DNA of 64,000 nucleotides from Undaria pinnatifida (GCA_012845835.1 JABAKD010000015.1:10912845-10976844), one strand, 5' to 3'; positions 31,615 to 43,022 are shown, counted from the first letter of the stretch. Notes: generated by a model from the letters alone, not told the origin. Numbers and translations are program-made.

Positions 31615-31785
31615 AATGCCACTGTGGTCATCCAAGCGGCCTTCAGGGGTTGGAAATACCGCACAGATCGACGGCGGCACGAAGAAGCCAAACAGAGCCA
31701 CAACGGCGCAAAGCAGGAGGGTGTGGCGACGAGAAAAAATCAGGCGATTGATGAAGCGACGCTTGTGAAGGGGAAAACGACAAAA
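31615..31785 (+). CDS. IQ-motif protein, exon B (intact)
   Basis: The acceptor is TTTTTTTTCGGACCAG| and the donor ACAAAA|GTGAGT; 171 nt in phase 0 at both ends. It encodes VVIQAAFRGWKYRTDRRRHE, a clear IQ motif (IQ-x3-RG-x3-R), followed by a basic tail. It can splice directly to exon A at 30227. IQ motifs bind calmodulin or EF-hand proteins; the parent protein cannot be named from two exons. Confidence 0.6.
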
Positions 31786-31880
31786 GTGAGTTGCAGCTCT
31801 ACCCTCCACTCCTCTACTCCTAAGAAAGTGCTAGCAATGTAATTCATGGGTATTGGCGCTTGAAAATTCGTCCGCAGGGG

Positions 31881-32256
31881 CGTGTTAAGGAATTAGTGGG
31901 GTATTAGCCCGTTTGACCGCTTGCAAAAGGTTAACCAATTGCCTACCCAAACTAAGCCGTATAACACCCCCCCCCCTGAAACGGCGGGATAGCAGGTCGG
32001 CCGGACGTACGGGCGGACCTTTCAATATCCAAGCGGTTTTATTTCCTGGGTATCCCGGGGGGACTATTTTTCAAGTTCGACATAGGGAAAGTCGTAAAAG
32101 TTTATTGTTGGTGGATGGCGGGATTCGAACCCACGACCCGAAAAAAACATGCTCTGTCGACGACGCCATTTGTTAAGGAATTAGTGGGGTATTAGTCCGT
32201 TTGATCACTTGCAAAAGGTTAGCCAATTGCCTACCCAAACTAAGCCTTGTAACAGG
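31881..32256 (-). repeat. tRNA-derived SINE-like unit between 85-bp direct repeats
   Basis: Direct repeats at 31883-31968 and 32171-32256 (GTTAAGGAATTAGTGGGGTA, then CCAATTGCCTACCCAAACTA) enclose a 200-bp unit. On the minus strand the unit has A-box-like GGCGTCGTCGACAGAGC and B box GGGTTCGAATCCCGCC. Confidence 0.55.
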
Positions 32257-32548
32257 TGTGCTATCTTGAGTAATAAATACATGGAGGATTATGCGGAGGT
32301 TGCGCGAGAGCAGCCGAAGGGTCCGTTTTAGACCAGGTTTTCAGTCGTCATCGATAGAAGTCGAGCTGATGTCCACCTCTCTCGGCGCGCTGTTTCCTGG
32401 ACGTACCTCACCTGACTACCCCTCTCGACTCTGCCGGGGACGGCCTCGGCCGTGCTCGCCTCGTGTCGTGACGGTCCCCGCTAAATCGCGTTTTTGGACG
32501 AACATCTGTTCGGAAATGTAGAGTGCGCAGTCGTACATATAAATAAAC

Positions 32549-32692
32549 AAAACTCTGCCCCACAGGCAAACCAATGTTGTACAGCAGTAGCTGGATGAGT
32601 AGCCCCGAACTTTTCTTATCGCGAGCCTCGGGTTCAAATCTCGCGGTGGGCCCACCTTTGTTTTTAGTAGTTTTGCTTAGCATTTTTTTTGT
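32549..32692 (+). mobile_element. tRNA-derived SINE-like repeat, tandem copy 1
   Basis: A-box-like AGCTGGATGAGTAGCCC and B-box-like GGGTTCAAATCTCGCGG, then GTGGGCCCACC and a T-rich end. Followed directly by a second copy. Confidence 0.55.
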
Positions 32693-32822
32693 TCGTAGGC
32701 AAACCAATTTTGTACAGTAGCTGGATAAGAAGCCCCGAACTTTGCTCATCGCGAGCCTCGGGTTCAAATCTTGCGGTGGGCCCACCTTTTTTTTAGCAGT
32801 TTTGCTTAGCATTTTTTTTATT
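32693..32822 (+). mobile_element. tRNA-derived SINE-like repeat, tandem copy 2
   Basis: Repeats AGCTGGATAAGAAGCCC, GGGTTCAAATCTTGCGG and GTGGGCCCACC, ending AGCAGTTTTGCTTAGCATTT. About 90 percent identical to copy 1 by eye. Confidence 0.55.
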
Positions 32823-33375
32823 TTCTTCCCTTTGAGTTCGAGCCTCGGTGTGTAGCCGATATTCTTCCGCTTTCTTTGGGTTCACTTGTTTTTTCTTCGC
32901 TCTTTTTTATGTTCTATTCGTACCGGATTACAGTGCATATATGACTATTTTCGCTTATTGTACTGGATACGGCTTGCTGTTTGCCGAGCTGCTGGTGCTG
33001 CCGCTGCTGCTGTTGTTGAAATTACACCTACGTAAGAGATGTGCGGCGGCTGCTGCTGTTACAAACAAGTATTAATACTAGGTAACGGAGCGTACAAACG
33101 GCGAAAGCAAAACCTAAAAACAAAGTCTAAAGAGGAAGCCTAAAAACCGAACGGAATTCCCTTTGTTGGGGGGGAAAGGAGGAGGGTGTTCAAACGCAGC
33201 AACACTAGAAACACAAAGGCTAAAACAAAGTACCAAAAAAAGTTAAGGGTCTATGTGGGGCACCAGCACTGATACACCACCCAGCTGCGGTAAAGGCGAC
33301 GGCCAGCCCTAAAAAAGGAGTGAAGTGCGTGCCCACACAGCTAGCCGAATATACCCTGCTGCTGCAGGGGATCCG

Positions 33376-34265
33376 ATGTCCCGAAAAGCGAGATTAGGGC
33401 CGGATGAAGTACAGGTGCTGGCCAAACAGCACAATCATTTCCTACAACACACGGTTTTAGGGGCAGCATTCAATTCGATCAGGTACGACACCACGGACCA
33501 CAGTGTTGGCTGCGACGATAGAAGCGGCATTGACTGGCACCAGCGGGATGCTATCCATGTATTGTCTGCTCTTTGTATTTTGTGCATCTCGTCTACGAGG
33601 CGTTGCCCGGTGCGACTACCTCCTAGATGCGGCGAGGGGAGCACATTGAACGCGATAGTTAGAAGCTGTTAATAGGCTCCAATCTCCCAGGTAAATGGGC
33701 GGAGGGAGGCCTTTTGTCCGGCGAGGTGTGTTACATGTTCGGTGCGAGGTGTACAACAGAAATCACAGGGCTATAATTGGTGCATAACAGATAAGTATGA
33801 TGTCCGAGAGATGTGCTGCGGCTGATGTTGCCCTGATGCTAGCTGTGTGTACAGCTGCGTCGTAGCAGACAGCAGAGAGGGTAAAGCGTATTGGACTGAC
33901 GACGTTGCTATGTGTGTACAGCTGCGTTGTACCAGGTAGCAGACAGCAGAGAGGTTAAAATGCACTACACTGACGATGTCGCTGAGCGGGCGGGAGGGCG
34001 GAGTTGTTACAAAAATATGAGAACGGAACGAGCTATTTGAATAATGAAAAAAAAACGTGAGGGTTTTTATGTACGTGATCGCCTCAGCGAGGTGGAACGG
34101 AACACCTCGACCATAAGAGCCAGCTCAGCGATGTCGAATGCTCAGAGCACCACCGCGGAGCTCGGCCAGGATCCAGGCATGCATCGTAATATACCCACGG
34201 CTCCCTTGCTCGCTCCGCAGCCGAAATTGCGAGGAAGAACCCTCGGCCGCCGGAGAACACGATGA
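33376..34265 (+). CDS. Candidate two-exon gene, unknown small protein
   Basis: Exons 33376-33482 and 34088-34265 (TGA). The ATG lies 9 nt after a CTGCTGCTGCAG acceptor-like site, so this could instead be an internal exon. The donor is ATCAG|GTACGA and the acceptor GATCGCCTCAG|; the split codon AG|C keeps the frame. About 94 residues: an amphipathic start (GPDEVQVLAKQHNHFLQHTV), then a Ser/Thr-rich part and a basic end (RGRTLGRRRTR). No family recognised; support is splice phase and composition only. Confidence 0.33.
33840..33990 (+). repeat. 68-bp tandem duplication
   Basis: GTGTGTACAGCTGCGTNGTA, AGCAGACAGCAGAGAGG and CTGACGANGTNGCT occur twice, within the intron of the preceding candidate gene. 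Confidence 0.6.
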
Positions 34266-34379
34266 CAAAAAAAACTGCATATTTTACATTGACATATGTA
34301 TGTACTTCGAAGTATGATATACGTCTACGACTGGTCGTTGGTGGTTGTACTGCCGCTGCTACTCTTTGCTGTTGTCGTA

Positions 34380-34456
34380 TTTATACGTACGAGTAGGGCT
34401 GCTGCTGCTGCTGTACATGCTTCTGCTGCTGCCGCTGCTGCCGCTGCTGCCGCCAT
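34380..34456 (+). repeat. (TGC)n/(GCC)n trinucleotide tract
   Basis: Interrupted TGCTGC repeats with CCGCTGCTGCCGC. Similar short (CTG)n tracts are at 23380-23412 and 32985-33015. Confidence 0.7.
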
Positions 34457-34709
34457 ATGACGAGTGGTGTATAGTCTAGTGCTGCTGCGTACGAACAACT
34501 ACAAAAAACGGAAATCGTGTTTCTTTTTTGATAGTTGCGTTCTTTTTCTGCACTCAACCATGATCATTCTTTGCATCCATTGGCAGTACGTTACATCACG
34601 TTTACGACCTCTGTTTGCCTATGACACCCTCGACTGTAACGGGCATGCGCGGAGCCGCTAGCGGGCGTCAACCCGCCGCAGCGAAGCCCGCCTTGTATAC
34701 GATATAATT

Positions 34710-37700
34710 ATGCCGTGCCCGAATGCTTCATCGTACCCTCCCGGTGCGCGCCTTGTACCCCCCCTGTACCCGGCTTGTACTCGGCGTCAGGCCCGCCCCG
34801 TTCCCGGCCAAGAAACACGGCCGGCAACACGCGGGTCGCCCCAATACATTCGCGGCACCTACAAACGGCGCACACCTACAAACATTCGCGGGGATGTACT
34901 GGGCCGAAAAAACTCGCCGGACGCACCAGAGCGAACAGGCAGAATTTTTGGCGCAACCGATAGCGTTGGAAGTGCTGCCGGAGATCGGTTGGGGTCGGTC
35001 GGAGCTCGACACAGGCCCGTCGGGGGACGGACATCGAGTGCATCTCGCGGGGATTCACCGGGACGAACAGGCCGCACATCTTGCGATGCTGATTACTTTG
35101 GTGGCACTGCCGAAGATCGATATGGGTCGGCCGCGGCACGATTCAGGTCGGTCAGAGGACGGACTAGTAACGCCGGAGATCGGCAACAGCAAGCACGTCA
35201 GGGTTTTTCTACTAGCCCAGACCGATCGCAAGCAATCACCCGCTCGGCAACACGGAAATCGGGCGTCCGTGGTGACAGGAACACAACTAAACACGAGGTA
35301 TATTATCCCCGTGCCTCTACTGCCGGTAGGGACGCTACTCGTGGTGCTAGTTGTCGGGAGGGGGAGCGCAGCACGTTCAGTGCTGGGAATTGTGTTCCAC
35401 GGGAGAGGGACGAGGAGACTCCCTGGAGGACGGTGGGGCCTAGTTCGACGCCGACGAAGAATCGAAGACCGAAGCTGCCCGAGGACAAAACGCTTTCGAG
35501 GTGAATCTAGGGACGGTTGGTGGTAGGCGCACAAATTTTTGCAAAGTATCCATTGCGCCACCTAGTATAAGTAGCGATTTAATTCGCATACTTAGGTTTT
35601 GTAAAAAGCGAAAAGTAGACTAATTGGCAAGTTTCCAAGCTTTACGAGGTGAATCTATCAGGCTGTTGGCAGCAGGCGAATAGACCAAGACGGAGTATCC
35701 AACACGCTAGCGATCCTTTCGTCTCGATCGGTTGTTGTTAAGATCTTTCAAGTAGCATTTTTTGGCGAGCGTAACGAGCGCCGTTGGGGGAAAATATGAG
35801 AGACTATCATGCATGACGGCGGGGTCTTCGTTGATGCCGACGAGGAGTCAAATTTCGAGGCTGCTCGAGAATAAACCATTGGGGCAGTTGGTAGTGGGCA
35901 AACGGCGACTACACGCTGGCAAGTTTATCTCGGCCCGCCCACAACGAATTATTGTCACCCTTGCAGAACTGCAAAAAAAAATATCCGACTAGTTCTAAGT
36001 CATAAAAAAAAACAAACGTGTGTGCAGTTCCATATGGTTCAAACTAAAAAAACGTCGGGCAAACGGCGACCCTGTAGGATTTGCAAAGCCAAGTCCGGAA
36101 GGCAAAGGTAGTCTGCCACGGACTCGTCGGTGTCACCACGCGTCCCCACCACAGTAACGGCCCCTCCATAGCGCCGGTGTGTGTCAGCCGGAAATATCGG
36201 CAATATATCAGCAACCGGCACTTTCCTGCGTACCACCAATCCTGCGCACTCCCATCTATGCCACGAGATTGAACAGGCACTATAACGGCCGCCGGCACTA
36301 CTCAAACGGCATTGCAGAGGGACCACTGCTGGATACACGGCAAATGCTGTGACGCTTCAGAACGGCAGTCAGTCCCCGTTCCGAGTCTTGCAGCTCTTCA
36401 GAAAGAATATCTTCGCGCGCAGGATGGTTTTCGGCTGACCGTCTTCGTGCAGTCGTCCTTTTGACCTTGGCGGTAGCAATGAGGGGAGCCGACGACCTAT
36501 TTCCTTCATGAGAATGTATGCACGCTGTAGCACACGCGATCGAAGCATCATACGCGCTTTACAGACACGGATTTGGGCGAAATACTCAATCTAAAATCTC
36601 GCAGCAGATGATGTGTTTTGTTCACAGCAGTGGTCGCTCTCCACTGCCGGTGTGTGCACTATAGAGGGAAATACCAGCACTACAGCGGAAACCGGCACTA
36701 CCCCGCATACTCCCACTACCGCTCTTTCCCGTATGTGCCAAGCAATTTCGCAAGCACTCTAGTGGGCAACCGGCACTACTCAACGGGCACTATAGAGGAA
36801 ATACTGCAGTACTTGAATAACAAATCTCCACAAAACCTCCAGAAAAAAAATCGCCTTAGGTCGCAGTTTAGTCACGGTCCCCGCCCGGTTTCCTTCTACA
36901 CCAAGATGCAGTGGTTGCGAATATCAATGCCTTGATGCTCGTCGGGTACCTTAAAACAAGCGCCTTGGTTCTCTTCAAATAAGGGCCTTACTTCTCTTTG
37001 AACAAAGGTCTTGCTGTTCCTTAGGTTACCTTTCAACAGGCCGAGGCGAGTAACGGTAATAGCGACGCAAAAGTAACGTCTCCATGAAAACAACATCCTT
37101 GCTTCTCTCTGGGCTAACGAAAACAAACGCCGCGTTTCGTCTTGAAACAAACGCTTTGCTTCCCCTTAGGTTACCCTGTTACAGGCCGAGGCGAGGGCGG
37201 GTATTGGGGACAGGTCAAAGACCGTCGGGTGCACGCTCTCCTTTCGCTCCCGGCTCTGCCCGATGGTCACCAGTCAGATCTAGGGCAAAACGCGACGGCG
37301 ATAAAACGAGACGTAACACAGACCGTGCGTCTGTTTCTCCAAGAGGGATATCGGTCGAGTTTCCACTATCAAGGGCAACACGCGACGGTGACAAATCGAA
37401 ACGTAGCACAGGCAGTCCGTTGTTTTCCCCACGAGAAATATCGCTCGAGCTTCCACCATCAGCTTTACCATTGGCGTCCACCGGACAATCAGAAATGCTC
37501 ACGTCGTTGCCTTCGTCGCCGTTATCTGCGGGGGCGGTGTCGCCAACCGCGAACGGCGCTCTCGCGACGGCACCATCTCGGGACAACACGGGTCCCGAAT
37601 TACCCACGCCGGGCTTGTCAAGAGAGGATAACGCAGTAAATGGCACTATAGAGCGTGCGACTGCCGTTGCTGATGGTGAGGAAGGCGGAGGCGAGGGGGG

Positions 37701-38010
37701 GGAGAAGCAAAAGGAGAGGGAGGATAAGCAGGAGGAGGCGGATAAGGGTCATGGGATGGAGAAGGAGGACGAGGGGTGGTATACAGAGAAGGAGGAGGAG
37801 AATGAGAATGGAGAGGAGGGGGAGGAGATGGGGCAGGATAAGGAGGGGAATAAGAAGGTGTCGGGGGAAGGGGAGGACGGTGGGATGGACAAAGGTAGCA
37901 TTGCCTTAGGTGTAGGGAAACTCGAAAGTGGGGAAACACGTATGTCGGAGCTAGATCACGCGGAAGCTCATACTACGGCGGCTTTCCAGCTTCCTCAGGA
38001 AAATGCGTAG
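34710..38010 (+). CDS. Candidate two-exon gene, Arg/Ser-rich with acidic C-terminus
   Basis: Exons 34710-35500 and 37185-38010 (TAG); 1617 nt, 538 residues, frame kept through the split codon AG|G. The donor is TTTCGAG|GTGAAT and the acceptor TTACCCTGTTACAG|. Exon 1 has a 55-residue internal duplication (GRTSSASRGDSPGRTGRTSC region against NIRGDVLGRKNSPDAPERTG). Exon 2 has a second duplication (RDGDKTRRNT / RDGDKSKRST) and a Glu/Gly/Lys-rich tail (EKEEENENGEEGEEMGQDKE). No fold is recognised; it looks intrinsically disordered. A competing 267-codon frame overlaps exon 1, so the frame choice rests on the splice phase. Confidence 0.38.
36143..36331 (+). mobile_element. MITE family D, copy
   Basis: Starts near ACGGCCCCTCCATAGCGCCGG and ends AACGGCATTGCAGAGGGACC, with ACCGGCACTTTCC and CCGGCACTACTC inside. 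Confidence 0.45.
36625..36810 (+). mobile_element. MITE family D, copy
   Basis: Left CAGCAGTGGTCGCTCTCCAC; right GGGCACTATAGAGGAAATAC then TGCAGTA. ACCGGCACTAC repeats point inward from both ends. Confidence 0.5.
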
Positions 38011-39325
38011 GAAGGTATGCCCTTTTATAGGAGTTAACAATATTTATTGGTTGAGATGGCCTTCCATAGCAGTTAGCAATGTTTATAGGTCGGTCATGCA
38101 CGCAGTAACTGGCTATGCCAGATATGTTCCCGTTGGCGCGTATGTGTGCCTACTGCTTTCTGAGTAGTAGTGAAATTAACGTTTATGGGTTGATCATGCA
38201 CGCAGAAGGGTGACTACACCACCGTCATCCCGTCGACGCTGCACGGGTGGCGTCAACAAAGGTTGCGCGTTGGTCACGCACGCACGAGAGTGGCTAAATA
38301 CGCCACCATTATTGCCATTGACGCGGATGCTGCCGTCAAACGCTGGATTTTCCGGCCCCCACAACCGGCCCAAACAACTATCCAACATAACCGGTCCACA
38401 TAACCGTGTAGCGCTTCCAACCTCTTACGTAGTGCGTCGGAGAAGGTGCCGGTGGCTCATATGGGCACGGCACAAACGGGGCAGTCGTTATAGCAGGGCG
38501 GGTGCGGCTTAGGGCGGCGGCAATGCTTATTGTACGGACTTTACAAGAGGCCACCGTGGTGTGTAATCGTGTCGGGGGGTGAGCCGGCCGAAGTTAGAGC
38601 GTAATAGGTCAGTTTCTGTATTTTATCAAAATATCATTGTGGAGAATAACAAGTTGGCGCCAAACAAAAACACACGGACTGACGAACGTGGACGAGCTAA
38701 ATAGGCGATGGCGCGGTACGGCATCAACCATACCGGTTGCGAAACCCTGTTGATCTCGGGAAGGTGGTGGCCTAAATCACACAACGGCTGCTAATCTCTG
38801 AGTTGCTGATCATCGGTTCAAAAGCGGAGAAAACCGGCCAACATTGCTTGTCTTCTTTGGAGGAACTGCTGTAGTTCTTCACTATATGAACATGCTGACA
38901 AATTGAAGAGTGCCTGGAAACAACGATTTCGTGTCCGGTTACTGTTATTGTAGTTTAGATAATTCACGAAACCTTGCTAGACTAGAGAATTCACGAGACC
39001 CGGTGGCTATTGAGCGCGGGCATACGGCAACATGCCTTCTGGATGTTCAGCAGCTCAACATAATCATTTAGTTAGGTCAGCACTATTCATTTAGGGTCCC
39101 GTGGTACATGCACTCTGAGCTTGAAACACAACGCCGATCAAAACCGATATTTTGTGTGCCCGTCAGGAAGCGTAATAATATGACATTTTGATGCGCTGTT
39201 CGTCTCGGAAACGTTCGGAGCCGATGTTCCAGAAGTGTATTCTTGTCCGTCCGCATCGCTGACGACGAATGGTGCCGTTTCAAAGTTTGAGCCGATTTGA
39301 TCGTTCGTGGATGTTCTTGGCATTA
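38011..39325. other. No gene seen; short repeats
   Basis: Repeats of GGTTGATCATGCACGCAG (about 38090, 38195, 38270) and paired 'ttatag.agttaacaat' motifs. A weak tRNA-like B box (CGGTTCAAAAGCGG) is at about 38814. No exon signals are convincing. Confidence 0.35.
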
Positions 39326-39545
39326 CCATGGAGCTATCATGGGACTGCCACGGGACCAACGTGGGACTGTCACGGGACTTCCTCCATGGGGCTTGCATGG
39401 GACTGCCACGGGACTGTGATGGGACTGCCGCGGGACTTCCCTGGGACTGGCATGGGACTGGCATGGGACTGGCATGGGACTAGCATGGGACTGGCATGGA
39501 CTGCGACGGGACTACCATATAACTACGACGGGACTGCCGACGTGT
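39325..39545 (+). repeat. CATGGGACTG decamer minisatellite
   Basis: About 18 degenerate units of CATGGGACTGCCACGGGACT-type decamers. A further short run is at 39900-39950. Confidence 0.7.
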
Positions 39546-40095
39546 GCTACGATGGGGGTAACAAGTTTCGTTTAAACTGCTTTTGGTTGACGGTACGATG
39601 CTGAATAACAAACCAAACATTATTACTATAAGAGCCTTTACCAATCAGCTTTTAAGATTATCAGCTCACGAGCTACAAGATATGGTCGGAAGACCATTAC
39701 TTGCATTCGTGTTTCGCAACATGATTCGTTATGCACCTGCCAATAGGCCATGACGGCACCGACCGTCAGTCGGACCGCACTTTCAGTCTTGTCAGCTACG
39801 TACCGTGTTTGCTTTTGGGTGAGAGGCAGAGAGCACGTCAAGCGGAGAACATTAGAACACTCAAGGGTCACCCGTCTGTATCGTGTGGCACGGATCTGAT
39901 CTGGCGTGGAACTGTCTTGGGACTGCCTCGGGACCGCCATGGGACTGCCTGTCATCAAAATAAACAAGAAGATGTGCGTCCTCCAGGGTTTGCGGCATCT
40001 CCTGTTGGGTTTCGACGCCTAAGCCACCAGGGCCTAGTCATCAACCACGAGGAACCACAACCAGCCCACCTCGCGTCGACCGCACCGGACACTGC

Positions 40096-40455
40096 TTGCT
40101 GTTTGTTCGCGCCCACGCTCTGGCTGGCGCCGTCTTCATGGGCTTCCGCGATACACGACGATCACGCGTGGCTCTGCGGTACGAGCAGGTCTTCCTAAAC
40201 GGGACAGTGCCATCGAGATCCTTCTGGACCAGAGTCACGAAGCAACGTCTTTTTGTGACAGGTTCATGGCACTGTTGGTTGCATAGCAAAGTGGGTAGTG
40301 CGGCGCAGCATACGGTGAGGATACAGGTCAAGGGTTTTCGCTCTCAGGAAAGCCCACTGTTAGTGGTGTACGCTGAGCTCAACCAACATCGACAACGATG
40401 CTACTGCTTCATCACGAGAACTTCGGACATCGATGACAACCCCAATCGTCTGTGA
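40096..40455 (+). CDS. Unassigned ORF, 119 codons
   Basis: Open frame beginning MLFVRAHALAGAVFMGFRDT and ending SDIDDNPNRL. The second half (AQHTVRIQVKGFRSQESPLL then VVYAELNQHRQRCYCFITRT) has strand-like hydrophobic alternation and a stop in ordinary context. An opposing minus-strand frame of 96 codons covers the same bases. No domain recognised. Confidence 0.28.
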   Translation: MLFVRAHALAGAVFMGFRDTRRSRVALRYEQVFLNGTVPSRSFWTRVTKQRLFVTGSWHCWLHSKVGSAAQHTVRIQVKGFRSQESPLLVVYAELNQHRQRCYCFITRTSDIDDNPNRL

Positions 40456-40624
40456 AACGACGACCAACACACCACGTGAAACACACACAGCATGCGGCTG
40501 CTGCTGTACATGAAACGTATACACAACATACACAAGGATACATATATTACACGCCGTGAGTGGGTGTTGGTGATATAAGCACGAATAGCGGTAACATTAT
40601 TTTAGTTGTTTGTGTTTTATTACT

Positions 40625-40940
40625 TTATCAAAGATATTTCAAGGACGTCAGCCGTGAATTCGACGAATTTCGGGTCAATACTCATCTTTGCAAGCTGCGT
40701 TGTTGGTACTTGTAATATACGATGTGGATGAGTTTTTTCATAATGCGAGGGGTCATATTGTTTTGTTAAAAAACAAACACATGTAGTCTATAGACTAGAC
40801 TATACGAATAGTCTATATAGACTACATATTTTATAAAAAATATTTCAAGGACGTCAGCCGTGAGTTCGACGAATTTCAGGTCAATACTCATCTTTGCAAG
40901 CTGCGTTGTTGGTGCTTGTAACATACTATATGGGTGAGTA
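40625..40940 (+). repeat. Direct repeat pair, about 208 bp apart
   Basis: Near-identical blocks at 40628-40730 and 40836-40935: AAGATATTTCAAGGACGTCA, GTCAATACTCATCTTTGCAA and GCTGCGTTGTTGGT. Confidence 0.7.
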
Positions 40941-41023
40941 TTTGTCCGCCGGCGGGTGAGCATAGCTGGAAGAACAAAATGCCACACTACTGTAGTTCCA
41001 AGTCGTTCTCGTGCGTATCGTAT

Positions 41024-41128
41024 TTACGGAGGACGATAGTAAATAGGACCAAATATTGTTGGTGAAAATAGATGAATATAAAGGTTTTTGTATTCACCGT
41101 AGGTCCTATTTACTAGGGTCCCCCGTAA
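41024..41128 (+). mobile_element. MITE family C, copy 2 (105 bp)
   Basis: Left TTACGGAGGACGATAGTAAA, right (reverse complement) TTACGGGGGACCCTAGTAAA. The 27-base ends differ at only about three positions. The interior GACCAAATATTGTTGGTGAA matches 28.5 kb. Confidence 0.8.
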
Positions 41129-42690
41129 TAGTCACAATTCTATGACTAAAACAGGATCAAGGGTAACCGCAAAGAACATCCCCCACATAACCTCCAGGTG
41201 GTTTGTTCCCCATATTGTGGGTGGTGCACCTCTAACTGGGATAAGCTCACCCTGTTTTCTCGCATCATAGGTGTCGTGTGCCGATCTAGCTCGGTTGCCG
41301 AAACAGCGGCCGGTGCCGGCAACGTGGCAACGGCAGCTTAATCAAGCTGCCGCGACCCCCGAGGGCGGCCGTGACACAACACGGCAGCGCATCAAGCTGC
41401 CACGACCTCTCATCATGTGTCCGCTGTTGTTGTCTCCTTTGACGCATGCATGCAGCAAAAACGAGCAGGAGTAAAACGCCTCCCGTAAAACAACACTACT
41501 TTGTTTTGTGGGGAAAGCACGTTGTCTCGTTGTGGGAAAGATACGTTGTTTTGTGGAGAACACTACTGTTACAGGTATTTCTCGGGAGTGCAACGATGGC
41601 GGCGCCAGGAGAGCGATCGACGCTCCCGGGGGGTCGGAGCTCAGAGAGCACGCAAGCACGACGAAACACACCTCCTGCCGCGAGCCGATGCGTCAAAACG
41701 CTGAGAGAGCAGCAAAAGGCTTCGTAGATTGATGATAGCCCGTGGTAGACGTCGAGGCCACGCGCTTGCACGTGCGTTTCCGCGAGAAGAGTGGATCCGC
41801 GGTACCTGCCGGCGCGGCCTAGCGAGGGTGCGGCATGTCGAAGAAACCACGCGAGAAGGCGATCGACCACGGGAGAGGTCCGGAGATAAAACAACAACTT
41901 GATAATTGCGTGGTGCGCCTGAGGATTATCATATATATATGTATACTATATTCATGGCAGCGAAAAACTCAATCGTAGTGACGCGCGTGGGGGTGCAACG
42001 GGCGATCGTGCAGGACTACATATAGATGTTAACTGCGAAGAGGGCCGCCCCTGAACGGAGAAAACCGGTTCCGTGGACATGCTTATATCCATTAAATTAC
42101 TCTTTTTGTCCTAAATGTATGCCTCTTTCGAGTATGCTTTCAAGTTTTCATTACTCCGTCCTATTTTTTCCGCCCTGTTTCGCTGGTTGTGTTTGTAAAA
42201 AAGAACGGTCGTGATGCCTTTATGCAGAAAACACTCGACTAAAAAGGCACTCTATGCCCTCTTAAAAGAAAGTTCAAGTATGCGGAAATGGGTTCGAGCA
42301 TAGATATATGACTCTAGGCGTAAAAGGTCTGTTGCAACGGGCTCCTCGCACTTCTCGTCGTTTTTGTGATCGCTTTTCCATAACCTCCAAACGGCTTTCT
42401 AGAGGCGTCGGAGATCTCTACCGTAGGCCATGTTCGATGAAAGCTCATTCTTGACATTATAAGAATACACCTATTAATTATATGCTTCGTACGTACAGCA
42501 CCGTGATACTAATGTAGCGTGCATGGCGAATTCACGCCTCCAGGTAAGCCGCAGATCGCTTTTCGCCGGTCCCTCCGCAACCTGTGTAGCTGGCTGCTAC
42601 TCGACTGCTCGAGTGCCTGTCTGCATCTCCCGCCCTACCATTTGAGATCCCCGCGCACTGCCGCTGTTGATCGACAACTTTCGAGGCCGG
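41129..42690. other. No confirmed gene; weak ORFs
   Basis: 41596-41727 is a 43-codon frame in good start context (CAACGATGGCG, encoding MAAPGERSTLPGGRSSESTQ). Overlapping frames on both strands make it doubtful. Repeated GTTGTNTTGTGGGGAA motifs lie at 41500-41560. The rest is non-coding by eye. Confidence 0.25.
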
Positions 42691-42827
42691 CATCGGCTTC
42701 ACTCGGATTAAGGTCTGCGCGGGTTTCGCTATAGATCCGGTTTCCTTGTTCGGCGAGGTGAAGGTGGTGAAACGGGCAAAGACGCACAGCGCCACGAAGC
42801 CGGTGCCGAACTGTAATCGCGTTAGGG

Positions 42828-43022
42828 ATGAGCACAACACAGCAAACCGGGTGTGTGTGGGGGGGGGGCGGTGGTGTTAAGTATGAACAACACCGAAAAC
42901 CGGAGGATGTTAAACATGAGCAGGGCAGCAAGCCGCAGGAAAATTGGAGCGAGCTGATGATGCTAACTCGGCGGCTTGAGGTGCCCATGGGAGAATACGT
43001 AAGGACTAACAGCTACAGATAG
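42828..43022 (+). CDS. Possible terminal exon or small ORF
   Basis: Frame beginning MSTTQQTGCVWGGGGG, crossing a run of nine G, then KYEQHRKPEDVKHEQGSKPQ, ENWSELMMLTRRLEVPMGEY and a stop. The latter part reads as a plausible charged helix. Just upstream, in a different frame, GIGFTRIKVCAGFAIDPVSL is also open; a length change in the G run could explain the split. Confidence 0.28.
   Translation: MSTTQQTGCVWGGGGGVKYEQHRKPEDVKHEQGSKPQENWSELMMLTRRLEVPMGEYVRTNSYR

Larger units (their letters stand above)
35501..37184. other. Intron of the preceding candidate gene; repeats and MITEs
   Basis: Sequence around the exon 1 donor (TTTCGAGGTGAATCTA...GTTGGTGGTAGGCG) is duplicated in decayed form at about 35640-35700 and 35810-35910. 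Two MITE D copies are at 36143-36331 and 36625-36810. The acceptor context CTTAGGTTACC..ACAGGCCGAGGCGAG also occurs twice (37020, 37166). Confidence 0.45.

Noticed and set aside
42532-42840. 102-codon minus-strand frame
   Set aside because: Opposed by open plus-strand frames over the same bases; no motif or splice support.
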